Translations under genes and position numbers: made by a program
Notes under the pieces: generated by a model
Database searches by the model: none
What the model saw: the letters and a program-made list of their open reading frames with translations, nothing else
What the model was told of the DNA's origin: nothing
Shown: positions 26,115-34,218 of the stretch, piece by piece
Layout: the number at the start of each line of letters is the position of its first letter
Position numbering within the stretch: the stretch's first letter is position 1
Source: Paenibacillus silvestris
GTDB taxonomy: Bacteria; Bacillota; Bacilli; Paenibacillales; NBRC-103111
Assembly: GCF_009882985.1 (NCBI RefSeq)
Contig: NZ_WTUZ01000016.1
Location: 84,455 to 148,454 of the forward strand
Direction of reading: 5' to 3'
DNA: 64,000 nucleotides

Positions 26115-28808
26115 TTAAACCTTGCATTCAAACAGATAGTTGCCTGAGCCCACGCGTATGACGGCATGAGCATTATCAATGAGCACTTCTTGTATAGACG
26201 CTGCATCCGCAAGCGGAACTCCGCCTTCTAGGAGAGTAGGCAAGGAAGCAGAGGGAAGATAGACATCGGCCAAACAATTTGCCGGAATGGTAATCTGAAG
26301 CAGGAGTCGGCGGTCATCGGTATCCTGCTGCCATGCGACTCGCAGTTTACCGGACGGCAGCAGATAATCTGCCCTTATTTCGTTCAGGTCTTCCTGTATA
26401 GCGGGTTTAATAGACAGCTTGTAGCTTTCGAATTCGGGGCAATACCGATAATGGATGCCCGCCAAACCGCTATAGAGCCATTCTTCCAAATGTCCGAGCA
26501 TAAAATGGTTCTGTGATTTGCCGACAGTGGGTCCGTCCCAAGCTTCTGTCAGCGATGTCGCGCCGTTCTCAATCTGATAGCCGTAACTGGGGTGATCGGT
26601 ATTCTGACTCATCCGATAGATCATATCGGATCGCCCGTTCTGGGAAAGGGCAAGCAGCACATAACGATGGCCTACATCACCTGCTGTCGTATGATATCCG
26701 CGCGAGATGATATCACCAATTACATGGGAAAAAACGATTTCTTTGTATGGCTCGCGGACAAGCCCTAGAACAAGCGGCATCGCATTGGCGCTTTGACTGC
26801 CAGTGGCATATTGCTGCGTATGTTCATCGAAAAAAGCATGATTAAACGCAGATTTAATGTCCTCACGCAGTTGGGCATAGTTGAGAGCGTCATCGCTGCG
26901 CTCCAGATGCTTTGCAATTTGTGCAAACACATCAACGATATGGTAAAACATAGCGGTCTCGGTGTGCGCAACAGGTGTATTTTGAACAAATCCAGGTGGA
27001 TTATCGCCAACATCGTACCAATCGCCAAGGCCGCTGCGGATAATTAGCTGATCAGAGCCCGCTTTTAAATAGTTAATATAGGCTTTCATTCCTTCATAAT
27101 GCTCGGTCAAAATACGGTGGTTCCCATACAGTTTCAGCAAATTCCAGCCTGCGAGTATATAAGCGGCGCCCCATGAAACAGAATCACGAAAGCAGCGCCA
27201 TTGCTCAGAGAAAACAACATATTCAGGCGCAGTTGTCGGCACCATCCCGCTTGGCAGCTGGGCGTCCCGGATGTCCTCCATCGTCTTGATGAACAACCTC
27301 TCGACATCATAATTAAAGGCTACGGAAGGGCCCATCAAATGAATTTGCTCGAGCCAGCCCAGCTTTTCCCGATGCGGACAATCTGTGAAAATGCTTTTCA
27401 TATTGCTCAGAATCGCTTGGTTAATAATCTCATGCGTGCGGTTTAGCAGCTTATTCGAGCTGACGAAGCTTCCACAAACCCTCACGTCTGGGTAAATCAT
27501 CTGTCCTTCGATTTGAAGAAGTACGGGAACTTCGGAATCGCCTAGCGCTAATTTCGCTGCACCCGCCGCTTCCGCTGGAACGATACCTTCGAGCTGCACA
27601 TAACGAAAACCGCTGTAGCTGAATCGCGGCGACCAAGTTTCCTCGTCTGCATCTCCGCGCATGATATAACTGAACCTGTTTGGAGAGCCGGTCCATTTCT
27701 GATTAATCGTGCCGTTCTCCTTCAATAATTCGGCAGGGGCCATCGTAATTTTGGCTCCTTGAGAGCCTTTGGCACGGATGCTGATCCAGCCGGAAAAGTT
27801 TGTACCGAAATCAGCCACGAACACACCGGGAAGCGGCTCAGTCATCTGTACAGGCTGAAAGGTTTCCATCACCTTCAATGGGGAAATCGCTTGTGACTTT
27901 AGTTTTCCTGCAGGTGCCGGAACTTCTACCGCTGATTGCCAAACCTCGCTCGGAAGTAAACCAGGCAGATCCCAATTCGCATGGTGGTGGTTAGCATCGT
28001 AATCTTCGCCTCCGTACATACACGAGAAGAGGATCGGTCCCGGGGCGGAATCCCAATTCCGATCACTAAGAATCTGCGTTTGGGTACCATCCGTGAACGT
28101 GATTTCCAGTTGAACGAGGCATCTCGGGCTGCCGAATGAATGCTTGAACTTGCTGTAACGGCCGCCTGTTACATGGAAGAAGCCGCCCCCCAGCATCATT
28201 CCGATCGCATTGTCGCCTTCATGAAGGTAGTCGGTTACATCGTAGACGCAGTAAAGACAAGTTTTGTCATAGTTTGTCCAGCCCGGCTCCAGGACGTGGT
28301 CGCCGACTTTCTTCCCGTTTAACCGCAGCTCAAACTGACCTAGCCCGCATAGGTAGGCGCGTGCTTGTGCCACTGGTTTGCCCAGATGGAATTCTCGCCG
28401 CATGAGGGGAAGGGCGGGTCTTTCAGCGGGCTCCTGCTCAAATTGAGCAATCCAAGTCGCAGACCAATCGTTGTCATGGAGTAGGCCCATTTCCCACCAG
28501 GTGACTGGGCTTTCCGTCATTTGGCCATTTTCATCCCAAACCTGTACTTTCCAATAATAGCGAAGCCTGGACGCAAGCGGCGGCCCTTCGTACAAGATAT
28601 GAACGTTCTTCTTGCTATGACGTTGACCGCTGTCCCACACAACTTCACTTCGGAAGTTATCTTCGCTAGCAGAAACAAGGATTCTATAGGCCGTTTGCAT
28701 CTGCATACGTACTGGTGAATCAGCAAAACTCCAACCGAATGCCGGCTGGAGAACATCAATCCCAAGTGGGCGAAGCGTGCTTTCTACAAACATTTCATGT
28801 ACTTGCAT
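26115..28808 (-). CDS. GH78 alpha-L-rhamnosidase
   Basis: This 897-residue protein has the full domain order of bacterial GH78 enzymes: an N-terminal fibronectin-like domain (STLRPLGIDVLQPAFGWSF), the rhamnosidase N domain (LNGKKVGDHVLEPGWTNYDK), a concanavalin-like domain, the (alpha/alpha)6 catalytic domain and a C-terminal beta domain. The general-acid motif DCPHREKLGW carries Glu481. It removes terminal alpha-L-rhamnose with inversion. There is no signal peptide, so the substrate is expected to be an imported oligosaccharide. The start lies after AAGGGGACGAG. It is 18 bp downstream of the GH43-like gene and 43 bp upstream of the six-hairpin gene. Confidence 0.95.
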   Translation of the reverse strand: MQVHEMFVESTLRPLGIDVLQPAFGWSFADSPVRMQMQTAYRILVSASEDNFRSEVVWDSGQRHSKKNVHILYEGPPLASRLRYYWKVQVWDENGQMTESPVTWWEMGLLHDNDWSATWIAQFEQEPAERPALPLMRREFHLGKPVAQARAYLCGLGQFELRLNGKKVGDHVLEPGWTNYDKTCLYCVYDVTDYLHEGDNAIGMMLGGGFFHVTGGRYSKFKHSFGSPRCLVQLEITFTDGTQTQILSDRNWDSAPGPILFSCMYGGEDYDANHHHANWDLPGLLPSEVWQSAVEVPAPAGKLKSQAISPLKVMETFQPVQMTEPLPGVFVADFGTNFSGWISIRAKGSQGAKITMAPAELLKENGTINQKWTGSPNRFSYIMRGDADEETWSPRFSYSGFRYVQLEGIVPAEAAGAAKLALGDSEVPVLLQIEGQMIYPDVRVCGSFVSSNKLLNRTHEIINQAILSNMKSIFTDCPHREKLGWLEQIHLMGPSVAFNYDVERLFIKTMEDIRDAQLPSGMVPTTAPEYVVFSEQWRCFRDSVSWGAAYILAGWNLLKLYGNHRILTEHYEGMKAYINYLKAGSDQLIIRSGLGDWYDVGDNPPGFVQNTPVAHTETAMFYHIVDVFAQIAKHLERSDDALNYAQLREDIKSAFNHAFFDEHTQQYATGSQSANAMPLVLGLVREPYKEIVFSHVIGDIISRGYHTTAGDVGHRYVLLALSQNGRSDMIYRMSQNTDHPSYGYQIENGATSLTEAWDGPTVGKSQNHFMLGHLEEWLYSGLAGIHYRYCPEFESYKLSIKPAIQEDLNEIRADYLLPSGKLRVAWQQDTDDRRLLLQITIPANCLADVYLPSASLPTLLEGGVPLADAASIQEVLIDNAHAVIRVGSGNYLFECKV

Positions 28809-28826
28809 CTGATCTCGTCCCCTTGC

Positions 28827-29843
28827 TCAACGTGTATGGGTATCAATCGGCTGTGAGGTTGCGACGCTGATCGTTCGGAACTCTTTACCGTAATTTTTGG
28901 TTGGGTCGCCTTCTCGATAACGCCTGCAGGAGCAGTAGAAATGGTAGAGTACATTGTCATGCTGAATGACAGAAGGCTTATGGGCAAAAATAGCGTCAAT
29001 GCTGCCTTCATCACCGACACGAATGATCGGCTCCGGATATTTTTCCCAATGCAAAAGATCAGTGGAAAGAGCAATGCCTTCTTGTGCTTGCTTGTAGTTA
29101 TAGCCAAAGTAATACATGATCCATTGATCGCGTTCTGGATCATGCAGTACGCAAGGATCGCTGACAAACCCGGAGTCCCATCCGTCTGGAGTAACCTGGA
29201 GGACAGGGTTCTGTTCGTAGCGGTGCCACTCTTTTAAGTCTGTAGAGAAGGCAACGCCTGTTTGTTCGATCCATCGCCCTTTATTTGTATTTTTGGCATT
29301 GTAGTACAGATAGAACTTACCTTCATGTTCGACCAAGCATTCCTTGTAGAGACCGCCTTTTTCCCAGTCTGCGCCCTCCTCAGGGGTTAGAATGGGATCT
29401 AGGCATCGATGCCACTCGAGCAGCTGCTCATCTTCGGTCCAGGCAATGCCAATTTTGGCGGAGCCTTCTTCATAACCTTCGTTTGGATAAGCGTGATAGA
29501 CTAACCAATATTTGTTATTCCATTTTTTCAGCACAGGAGGAGCATCGAGGCGATTTTCTTTCAAAATCCAAGTACCGGCAACATTAATGGAATCCCAGGC
29601 TGAGTTTTCATTTCTTTTGAGAATGACACTTAAGTGCTCCCAGTTGATAAGATCATGGCTAACGGCTAGCGCCGTCTGGTAACCGATCCCATCAAACCCC
29701 ACATACATCATGTAGAACATGCCGCCATGTTGAAAGACAAACGGACAATCGACAGCCCGCTCGTCGAAATTCCCAGGCAACCCCGATCCAGCAAGGACAG
29801 GACTACCCCATTTATATGGCGTGAGATAAGGCTGTATATGCAA
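28827..29843 (-). CDS. GH43/GH32-clan-like five-bladed beta-propeller glycosidase
   Basis: This 338-residue cytoplasmic protein shows repeated blade motifs of five-bladed propeller glycosidases: FYMMYVGFD, ALAVSHDLINWEH, KYWLVYHAY, KFYLYYNA, GVAFSTDLKEWHRY, VSDPCVLHD, WIMYYFGY and LYHFYCSC. Candidate acids are the Asp in the early DCPF, the Asp in VSDPCV and the Glu in LYKECLVEH. The exact family (GH43, GH117 or GH130-like) is not certain. It starts with TTG at 29843 after GAGGAGTG. It is first in the minus-strand operon, divergent from the Fe-dehydrogenase gene across a 204-bp control region. Confidence 0.85.
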   Translation of the reverse strand: MHIQPYLTPYKWGSPVLAGSGLPGNFDERAVDCPFVFQHGGMFYMMYVGFDGIGYQTALAVSHDLINWEHLSVILKRNENSAWDSINVAGTWILKENRLDAPPVLKKWNNKYWLVYHAYPNEGYEEGSAKIGIAWTEDEQLLEWHRCLDPILTPEEGADWEKGGLYKECLVEHEGKFYLYYNAKNTNKGRWIEQTGVAFSTDLKEWHRYEQNPVLQVTPDGWDSGFVSDPCVLHDPERDQWIMYYFGYNYKQAQEGIALSTDLLHWEKYPEPIIRVGDEGSIDAIFAHKPSVIQHDNVLYHFYCSCRRYREGDPTKNYGKEFRTISVATSQPIDTHTR

Positions 29844-29901
29844 CGTGACACACTCCTCATAATAAAAAGTCCAATGACCAACTCCCTATTCAGATTACAA
29901 T

Positions 29902-29911
29902 TAAGCGCTTA
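29902..29911. promoter_or_regulatory. Palindromic operator candidate between divergent operons
   Basis: TAAGCGCTTA is a perfect 10-bp palindrome carrying the AAGCGCTT core common to LacI/GalR-type operators and cre-like sites. It sits in the 204-bp gap between the minus-strand glycosidase operon and the plus-strand dehydrogenase operon, where one regulator could control both. The flanks do not match the full cre consensus. Confidence 0.45.
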
Positions 29912-30047
29912 CTTGTTGTGTGGGGTATTGTACCTGATATATAGGTCAAAGCGATCTTCAAGGCCTGGCAGCATTGACATCATGAATAGCAGGGGCGTAG
30001 GATGAGGGGGAAATTTAGGCTACACAGCCCGAGAGGAGGTCCCCCAA

Positions 30048-31226
30048 GTGAAGGACCATCACGGTTTCACTCCGTTTATGTTAGAGACAGCCGGCAGTAT
30101 TGTTGCCGGACAACATGCGATAGCTGATCTAGTTCCAAGGATAAAACGGTACGGAGATTTTAAACATGTGGTGATCGTAACGCAACCTTCGATAAAGGCG
30201 ATGGGGGTCATTGATCGAATCGTGACCGAACTGTCGCAAGCGGGAATAACCAGCAGATGCTTGACTGATGTGAAACCGGAACCAACCGTGGATAACATTC
30301 AACAAGCGTTCAGCAGCATCGCCTCTGAACCTGTCGATTTGTTCATTGGCATTGGCGGTGGAAGCGTGCTTGACGCAGCGAAAGTGTTGTCCGTCCTTAT
30401 GACGGATCCCGTGGATGTGATGAGCCTAATTGGCATTGACCGTATATCGAAGCGAGGGATTCCTACGGTGCTAATTCCAACGACTTCAGGAACGGGTTCA
30501 GAAGTAACACCGAATGCCATTGTGACGATTCCTGAACAGGAGTTAAAAGTAGGCATTATCAGCAGGCACTTGCTTCCTATGATGGTTATTATCGATCCCG
30601 TGCTGACCATCAGCCTGCCACCAAAAATCACAGCTGCAACGGGTATGGACGCGTTTACTCATGCATTGGAATCATATATCTCTAAGAAAGCTAATCCTAT
30701 AAGCGATATGTTTGCCCTTGAATCAATCCGTTTAATTTCTGGAAATTTACTGCAGGCCTACCATCACGGATCAGATCTTCAAGCAAGAGAGAGCGTACTG
30801 CTCGGATCGATGTACGGCGGTATGGCTCTAAGCTCGGCTGGAACAGCAGCTGTACATGCACTGGCTTACCCGCTTGGAGGAAAATTCAATATTACACATG
30901 GTGTTGCGAATTCGATGCTGCTGCCGCATGTCATGAACTTTAATATGGATGCCATACAGGATAGGCTCGGGCATGTTGCTTGCGCGATGGGGCTGCAGGT
31001 TGGAACTGAAGGCGGGAAGGGAGTTTCGGAAGCGGTTAATCGGCGTATATTCGAGTGGACCTTGGAGATGCGCATCCCGCAGAATTTGCGCGCCTTCGGC
31101 GTAAAGGATGACGATGTCCTGGCGTTGGCAACGGCTGCTTCCAAGGTCACAAGGCTTCTACATAACAATCCGAAACCAATGAACATAGATGATATTGGAG
31201 CCGTTTACCACAAATTGCTTCCGTGA
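30048..31226 (+). CDS. Iron-containing alcohol dehydrogenase family protein
   Basis: This 392-residue group III dehydrogenase has the NAD-binding GIGGGSVLDAAK, TTSGTGSEVT, the metal-ligand segment DAFTHALESYIS and HGVANSMLLPHVMNF. It starts with GTG at 30048 behind GAGAGGAGG. It heads a run with two DHDPS-family aldolases, so it probably reduces or oxidises an aldehyde or keto-sugar intermediate, for example lactaldehyde from deoxysugar breakdown. That substrate assignment is inference from context: deoxysugar (rhamnose, fucose) pathways yield lactaldehyde, and this family includes lactaldehyde reductases. Confidence 0.92.
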   Translation: MKDHHGFTPFMLETAGSIVAGQHAIADLVPRIKRYGDFKHVVIVTQPSIKAMGVIDRIVTELSQAGITSRCLTDVKPEPTVDNIQQAFSSIASEPVDLFIGIGGGSVLDAAKVLSVLMTDPVDVMSLIGIDRISKRGIPTVLIPTTSGTGSEVTPNAIVTIPEQELKVGIISRHLLPMMVIIDPVLTISLPPKITAATGMDAFTHALESYISKKANPISDMFALESIRLISGNLLQAYHHGSDLQARESVLLGSMYGGMALSSAGTAAVHALAYPLGGKFNITHGVANSMLLPHVMNFNMDAIQDRLGHVACAMGLQVGTEGGKGVSEAVNRRIFEWTLEMRIPQNLRAFGVKDDDVLALATAASKVTRLLHNNPKPMNIDDIGAVYHKLLP

Positions 31227-31303
31227 GAACTGGAGTAAGAGGGAGAGAAGCGGTTGGCGGCTTCGAAGCGCGCCTGCCGTAATTTTAAAGAAGGAGCGAT
31301 GTT

Positions 31304-32227
31304 ATGGAACGTTTATTACAACCGTCAGGGATCATTCCTGCTATGGTGACACCTTTTGATGCTGATCAGCAGATTGACGAGGCTGCGTTGCGGCAATTAA
31401 CCCGCAGATTGATTAACGCGGAAGTACACGGATTGTTTTGTCTCGGTACGAATGGGGAGTTCTTCTCCATGTCCTTCGAGGAAAAACTGCGGGTCGCCGA
31501 AATTGTCCTAGAGGAAACACAGGGACGCTTACCGGTATACGTGGGTGCAGGGTGCACAAGTACGAAGGAGTCTATTGAACTCGCCGTACGTTTGGAGCGT
31601 ATGGGTGCAGATGCTTTGTCCGTTATTACCCCGTATTTTTTGACGTATACCCAGCAGGAGCTCCTGAGTCATTTCCGCATGATTGCCGAAGCGACGGAGC
31701 TTCCCGTGCTCTTGTATAACATTCCTGCAAGGACCGGGAACTCCCTGCAGCCTCAAACCGTGAAGGAACTCAGCAAAGTGCCTAACATTGTCGGGATCAA
31801 AGACAGCAGCGGCAGCTTTGATACTATTTTGCAATACATAGAGGCAGCTGGGCAGAACTTTTCTGTATTGGCAGGAACGGATTCTCTTATATTGCCCACA
31901 TTGATGGCTGGCGGACATGGAGCTATCGCTGCAACAGCCAATGTGTTTCCAGAAGTTGTGAAGAGCATTTATGATTTGTGGAAGCAGGGGGAGCTTGAGC
32001 AAGCAGAATTGCAGCAGCGGAAGTTGCGAGCTTTGCGCAGCGCGTTTGCAATGGGGACGCTTCCTTCGGTTCTGAAAGAAGCGATGTGCATGATCGGATT
32101 GCCTGCAGGACAACCGCGACTGCCCGTGCAACCCTTGAGTCCATCAGCGAAAGAGGAGCTGGGGCGGGTCATGGACACTTATCTGGCAGAAGTTGTGATG
32201 GCGACAAAGGATCAAGAAAGGAGCTGA
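31304..32227 (+). CDS. DHDPS/KDG-aldolase family protein
   Basis: This 307-residue class I aldolase-fold protein has the pyruvate-binding loop as GTNGE (LCLGTNGEFF-like region), the catalytic Tyr138 in LLYNIPARTG and the Schiff-base Lys166 in VGIKDSSG. Members act on 2-keto-3-deoxy sugar acids, sialic acid or dihydrodipicolinate. The setting in a sugar-degradation run argues for a sugar-acid aldolase or dehydratase rather than lysine synthesis. The ATG follows AAGGAGCG. It ends 4 bp before a second, more divergent member. Confidence 0.9.
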   Translation: MERLLQPSGIIPAMVTPFDADQQIDEAALRQLTRRLINAEVHGLFCLGTNGEFFSMSFEEKLRVAEIVLEETQGRLPVYVGAGCTSTKESIELAVRLERMGADALSVITPYFLTYTQQELLSHFRMIAEATELPVLLYNIPARTGNSLQPQTVKELSKVPNIVGIKDSSGSFDTILQYIEAAGQNFSVLAGTDSLILPTLMAGGHGAIAATANVFPEVVKSIYDLWKQGELEQAELQQRKLRALRSAFAMGTLPSVLKEAMCMIGLPAGQPRLPVQPLSPSAKEELGRVMDTYLAEVVMATKDQERS

Positions 32228-32231
32228 GATC

Positions 32232-33152
32232 ATGGCTATGAACATACCAAAAGGTGTTTGGCCCACGATGATAACACCGTTCACGAATACCGGCAAAGTG
32301 GACTACGCTGCACTGGAGCAGCTGATTGAATGGTATATTGACCACGGTGTGCATGGGTTATTTGCCGTGTGTCAATCCAGTGAGATGTTTTATTTGACGT
32401 TGGAGGAGAGAGTGAGCATTGCTCGATTCGTCACGAACCAAGCTGCTGGCCGGGTTCCGGTCATCGCTTCGGGTCATACCTCCGATCTGTTCGAGGAGCA
32501 GGTAGAAGAATTGCAGCGGATAGCTGAGACAGGGGTTCAGGCCGTGGTGCTGGTCAGCAATCGTCTGGCTAGCTCGAATGAATCTGATGAGATATGGTTC
32601 GAGCGTGTTTTGCAGCTGATTGATCGAGTCCCGGATGTGCCAATGGGCATTTATGAATGTCCGTATCCGTACAAAAGACTGCTCAGTCCACAGCTGCTCA
32701 AACAATGTGCAGATACGGGGAGATTCGCTTTTCTCAAGGACACCAGCTGTGATCTGCAGCAAATTGCCGCGAAAATTGAAGCGGTGAAAGGCAGCTCACT
32801 CCAACTATTTAATGCCAATTCTGCTACGCTGCTTGCCTCCCTAAGGATGGGCGCTTCTGGTTTCAGCGGCGTGATGGCTAATTTTCATCCTAATATTTAT
32901 GTACGCTTGACCGAAAATTGGAACGAGGAGCCGATCATTGCGGATAGGCTGCAATCTTTTGTTGGAGCTGCATCTCTAATTGAGCTGCAGATGTACCCTA
33001 TTAATGCGAAGTATCATCTGAGCAAAAGAGGACTGCCCGTTTCCTTGCATTGCCGTTCCAAGGATGCGAGCGCTTTTCGAGAAAATCATAAGCTTGAAGT
33101 GGAGCAGCTGGATGCGGTGTATCGGATGCTAAAAGACAGCTTGTCTAGCTGA
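32232..33152 (+). CDS. Divergent DHDPS-family protein
   Basis: This 306-residue protein has the DHDPS fold (WPTMITPFTNTGKVDYAAL). The catalytic tyrosine (GIYECPYPYK) and Schiff-base Lys169 (FLKDTSC) are kept, but the usual G(T/S)(T/N)GE pyruvate-carboxylate loop reads CQSSE (LFAVCQSSEMFYL), so carboxylate recognition is altered. It is adjacent to a canonical family member, so the pair may do successive or alternative steps. Start ATG 32232 is 7 nt from AAGGAG (32219-32224). The product class is sure; the reaction is unknown. Confidence 0.88.
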   Translation: MAMNIPKGVWPTMITPFTNTGKVDYAALEQLIEWYIDHGVHGLFAVCQSSEMFYLTLEERVSIARFVTNQAAGRVPVIASGHTSDLFEEQVEELQRIAETGVQAVVLVSNRLASSNESDEIWFERVLQLIDRVPDVPMGIYECPYPYKRLLSPQLLKQCADTGRFAFLKDTSCDLQQIAAKIEAVKGSSLQLFNANSATLLASLRMGASGFSGVMANFHPNIYVRLTENWNEEPIIADRLQSFVGAASLIELQMYPINAKYHLSKRGLPVSLHCRSKDASAFRENHKLEVEQLDAVYRMLKDSLSS

Positions 33153-33173
33153 TTAGAATAAGGAGGAATCGCT

Positions 33174-33800
33174 GTGCCGTTTAAAAAGAAAGATCGCATT
33201 GTGTTTATCGGGGATAGCATAACGGATAAAGGGCGAAAAAAAGACCCATTGAAGCTTGGATCGGGATATGTGCGGATCATTCACGATTACCTGACAGCGG
33301 TGTATCCGCAGCTTAGTCTGAAAATTATTAATGAGGGCGTATCCGGCAATCGTGTGATCGATTTGGAGAAAAGATGGACGCTGGATGTGATGGACCATCA
33401 ACCGCAGTGGGTATCTATCTCCATCGGGATTAACGATGTCTGGCGCCAATTAGACTCGCCTATGGGCGAACAGGTATACCCTGACAAATTCGAAGAAGTC
33501 TACCGTAATTTGCTCGATCAAACGAAGCAAATCCCGGATTGCAGAGCGATCCTCATGCAGCCTACAGTCATCAAGGAGTATCCGGATGCGACAGGAAACC
33601 GGCTGCTGAGGCCGTATGTGGACATCGTGAATCGACTGGCGGAGCAGTACGATGCCATCCTGGTTCCGACGCATCTTGCTTTTGTTGATTTTATTAAGCT
33701 GGAGACGGGTCAGGATTTAACAACGGATGGTGTGCACATGAACTCGCTCGGGGATATGCTGATGGCCACGACGTGGTTGAAGACTGTTGAGGGGCGTTGA
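33174..33800 (+). CDS. SGNH/GDSL-family esterase
   Basis: This 208-residue single-domain hydrolase has all four SGNH blocks: block I FIGDSITDKG (nucleophile Ser15), block II glycine in EGVSGNRV, block III asparagine in IGINDVW, and block V DGVHMNSLG with the Asp/His pair. It lacks a signal peptide, so it probably deacetylates imported sugars; carbohydrate acetylesterases often have this form. It starts with GTG at 33174 after AGGAGG (33160s). It is the last gene before copy B of the dispersed element. Confidence 0.92.
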   Translation: MPFKKKDRIVFIGDSITDKGRKKDPLKLGSGYVRIIHDYLTAVYPQLSLKIINEGVSGNRVIDLEKRWTLDVMDHQPQWVSISIGINDVWRQLDSPMGEQVYPDKFEEVYRNLLDQTKQIPDCRAILMQPTVIKEYPDATGNRLLRPYVDIVNRLAEQYDAILVPTHLAFVDFIKLETGQDLTTDGVHMNSLGDMLMATTWLKTVEGR

Positions 33801-33824
33801 ACCTTAATCCTAGGTTTTTACTGA

Positions 33825-34002
33825 GGGAACTGAGGTCCGCTATTTTGTGGAAATCCAGCTGTTTCCTTTTCTGAAGAGAACTACAGGGTCTTATTCAGCC
33901 TTCATAGAGCGTTTCATAGTTGAAATGGACAAAATAACAGACCGTAGTTCCCTTCCTGGAGTAAATGGCACTTTTTCAGGGGAATAGCGGTCTGTAGTTC
34001 CC
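33825..34002. repeat. Dispersed 178-bp four-unit intergenic element, copy B
   Basis: Direct units GGGAACTGAGGTCCGCTATT (33825) and GAGAACTACAGGGTCTTATT (33876) are followed by inverted units AATAACAGACCGTAGTTCCC (33933) and AATAGCGGTCTGTAGTTCCC (33983). The outer span is 178 bp and the inner span 77 bp (33876-33952), identical to copy A. A GGAAA/TTTCC mini-hairpin lies between units 1 and 2. Confidence 0.85.
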
Positions 34003-34093
34003 TAATTGCCATGCGGAAGAGCACTCGGTCGCTTCGCGCCACCTATATATGTGATGAATTCAGCCTATAATGGGCCGCTTGCTTTCTTGTAAA

Positions 34094-34145
34094 CTGATCA
34101 TGAGGTCATCATCATGCAAGTGGAAAGTATCGCCTGATCATGCGG
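34094..34145. promoter_or_regulatory. Direct-repeat operator candidate before the fucosidase operon
   Basis: CTGATCATGAGG (34094-34105) and CTGATCATGCGG (34134-34145) share 11 of 12 bases, each contains the palindrome TGATCA, and their starts are 40 bp apart (about four helical turns). They lie between a TATAAT hexamer at 34066 and the GH29 start at 34219. Such spacing suits an AraC-type or other dimeric regulator; the AraC gene at 45098 is a candidate. Confidence 0.4.
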
Positions 34146-34218
34146 TAGCCGTGGACAGGGGCAGGTCGGCTCCATAGACTTTCCAATCCTATTACGGAAG
34201 TACAAGGGGGTAAATGCA

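Larger units (their letters stand above)
33801..34218. other. Non-coding gap with repeat copy B and promoter-like region
   Basis: These 418 bp hold a weak stem (AACCT/AGGTT, 33800-33816, followed by TTT) that might end the esterase transcript, copy B of the four-unit element (33825-34002), a TATAAT hexamer at 34066-34071 without a clear -35 box, and two direct repeats CTGATCATG(A/C)GG at 34094 and 34134. No gene is supported. The region probably contains the promoter of the fucosidase operon. Confidence 0.55.

Noticed and set aside
31529..32131. 200-codon minus-strand frame
   Set aside because: Opposite the aldolase-family gene, His/Cys-rich nonsense product with no start signal.
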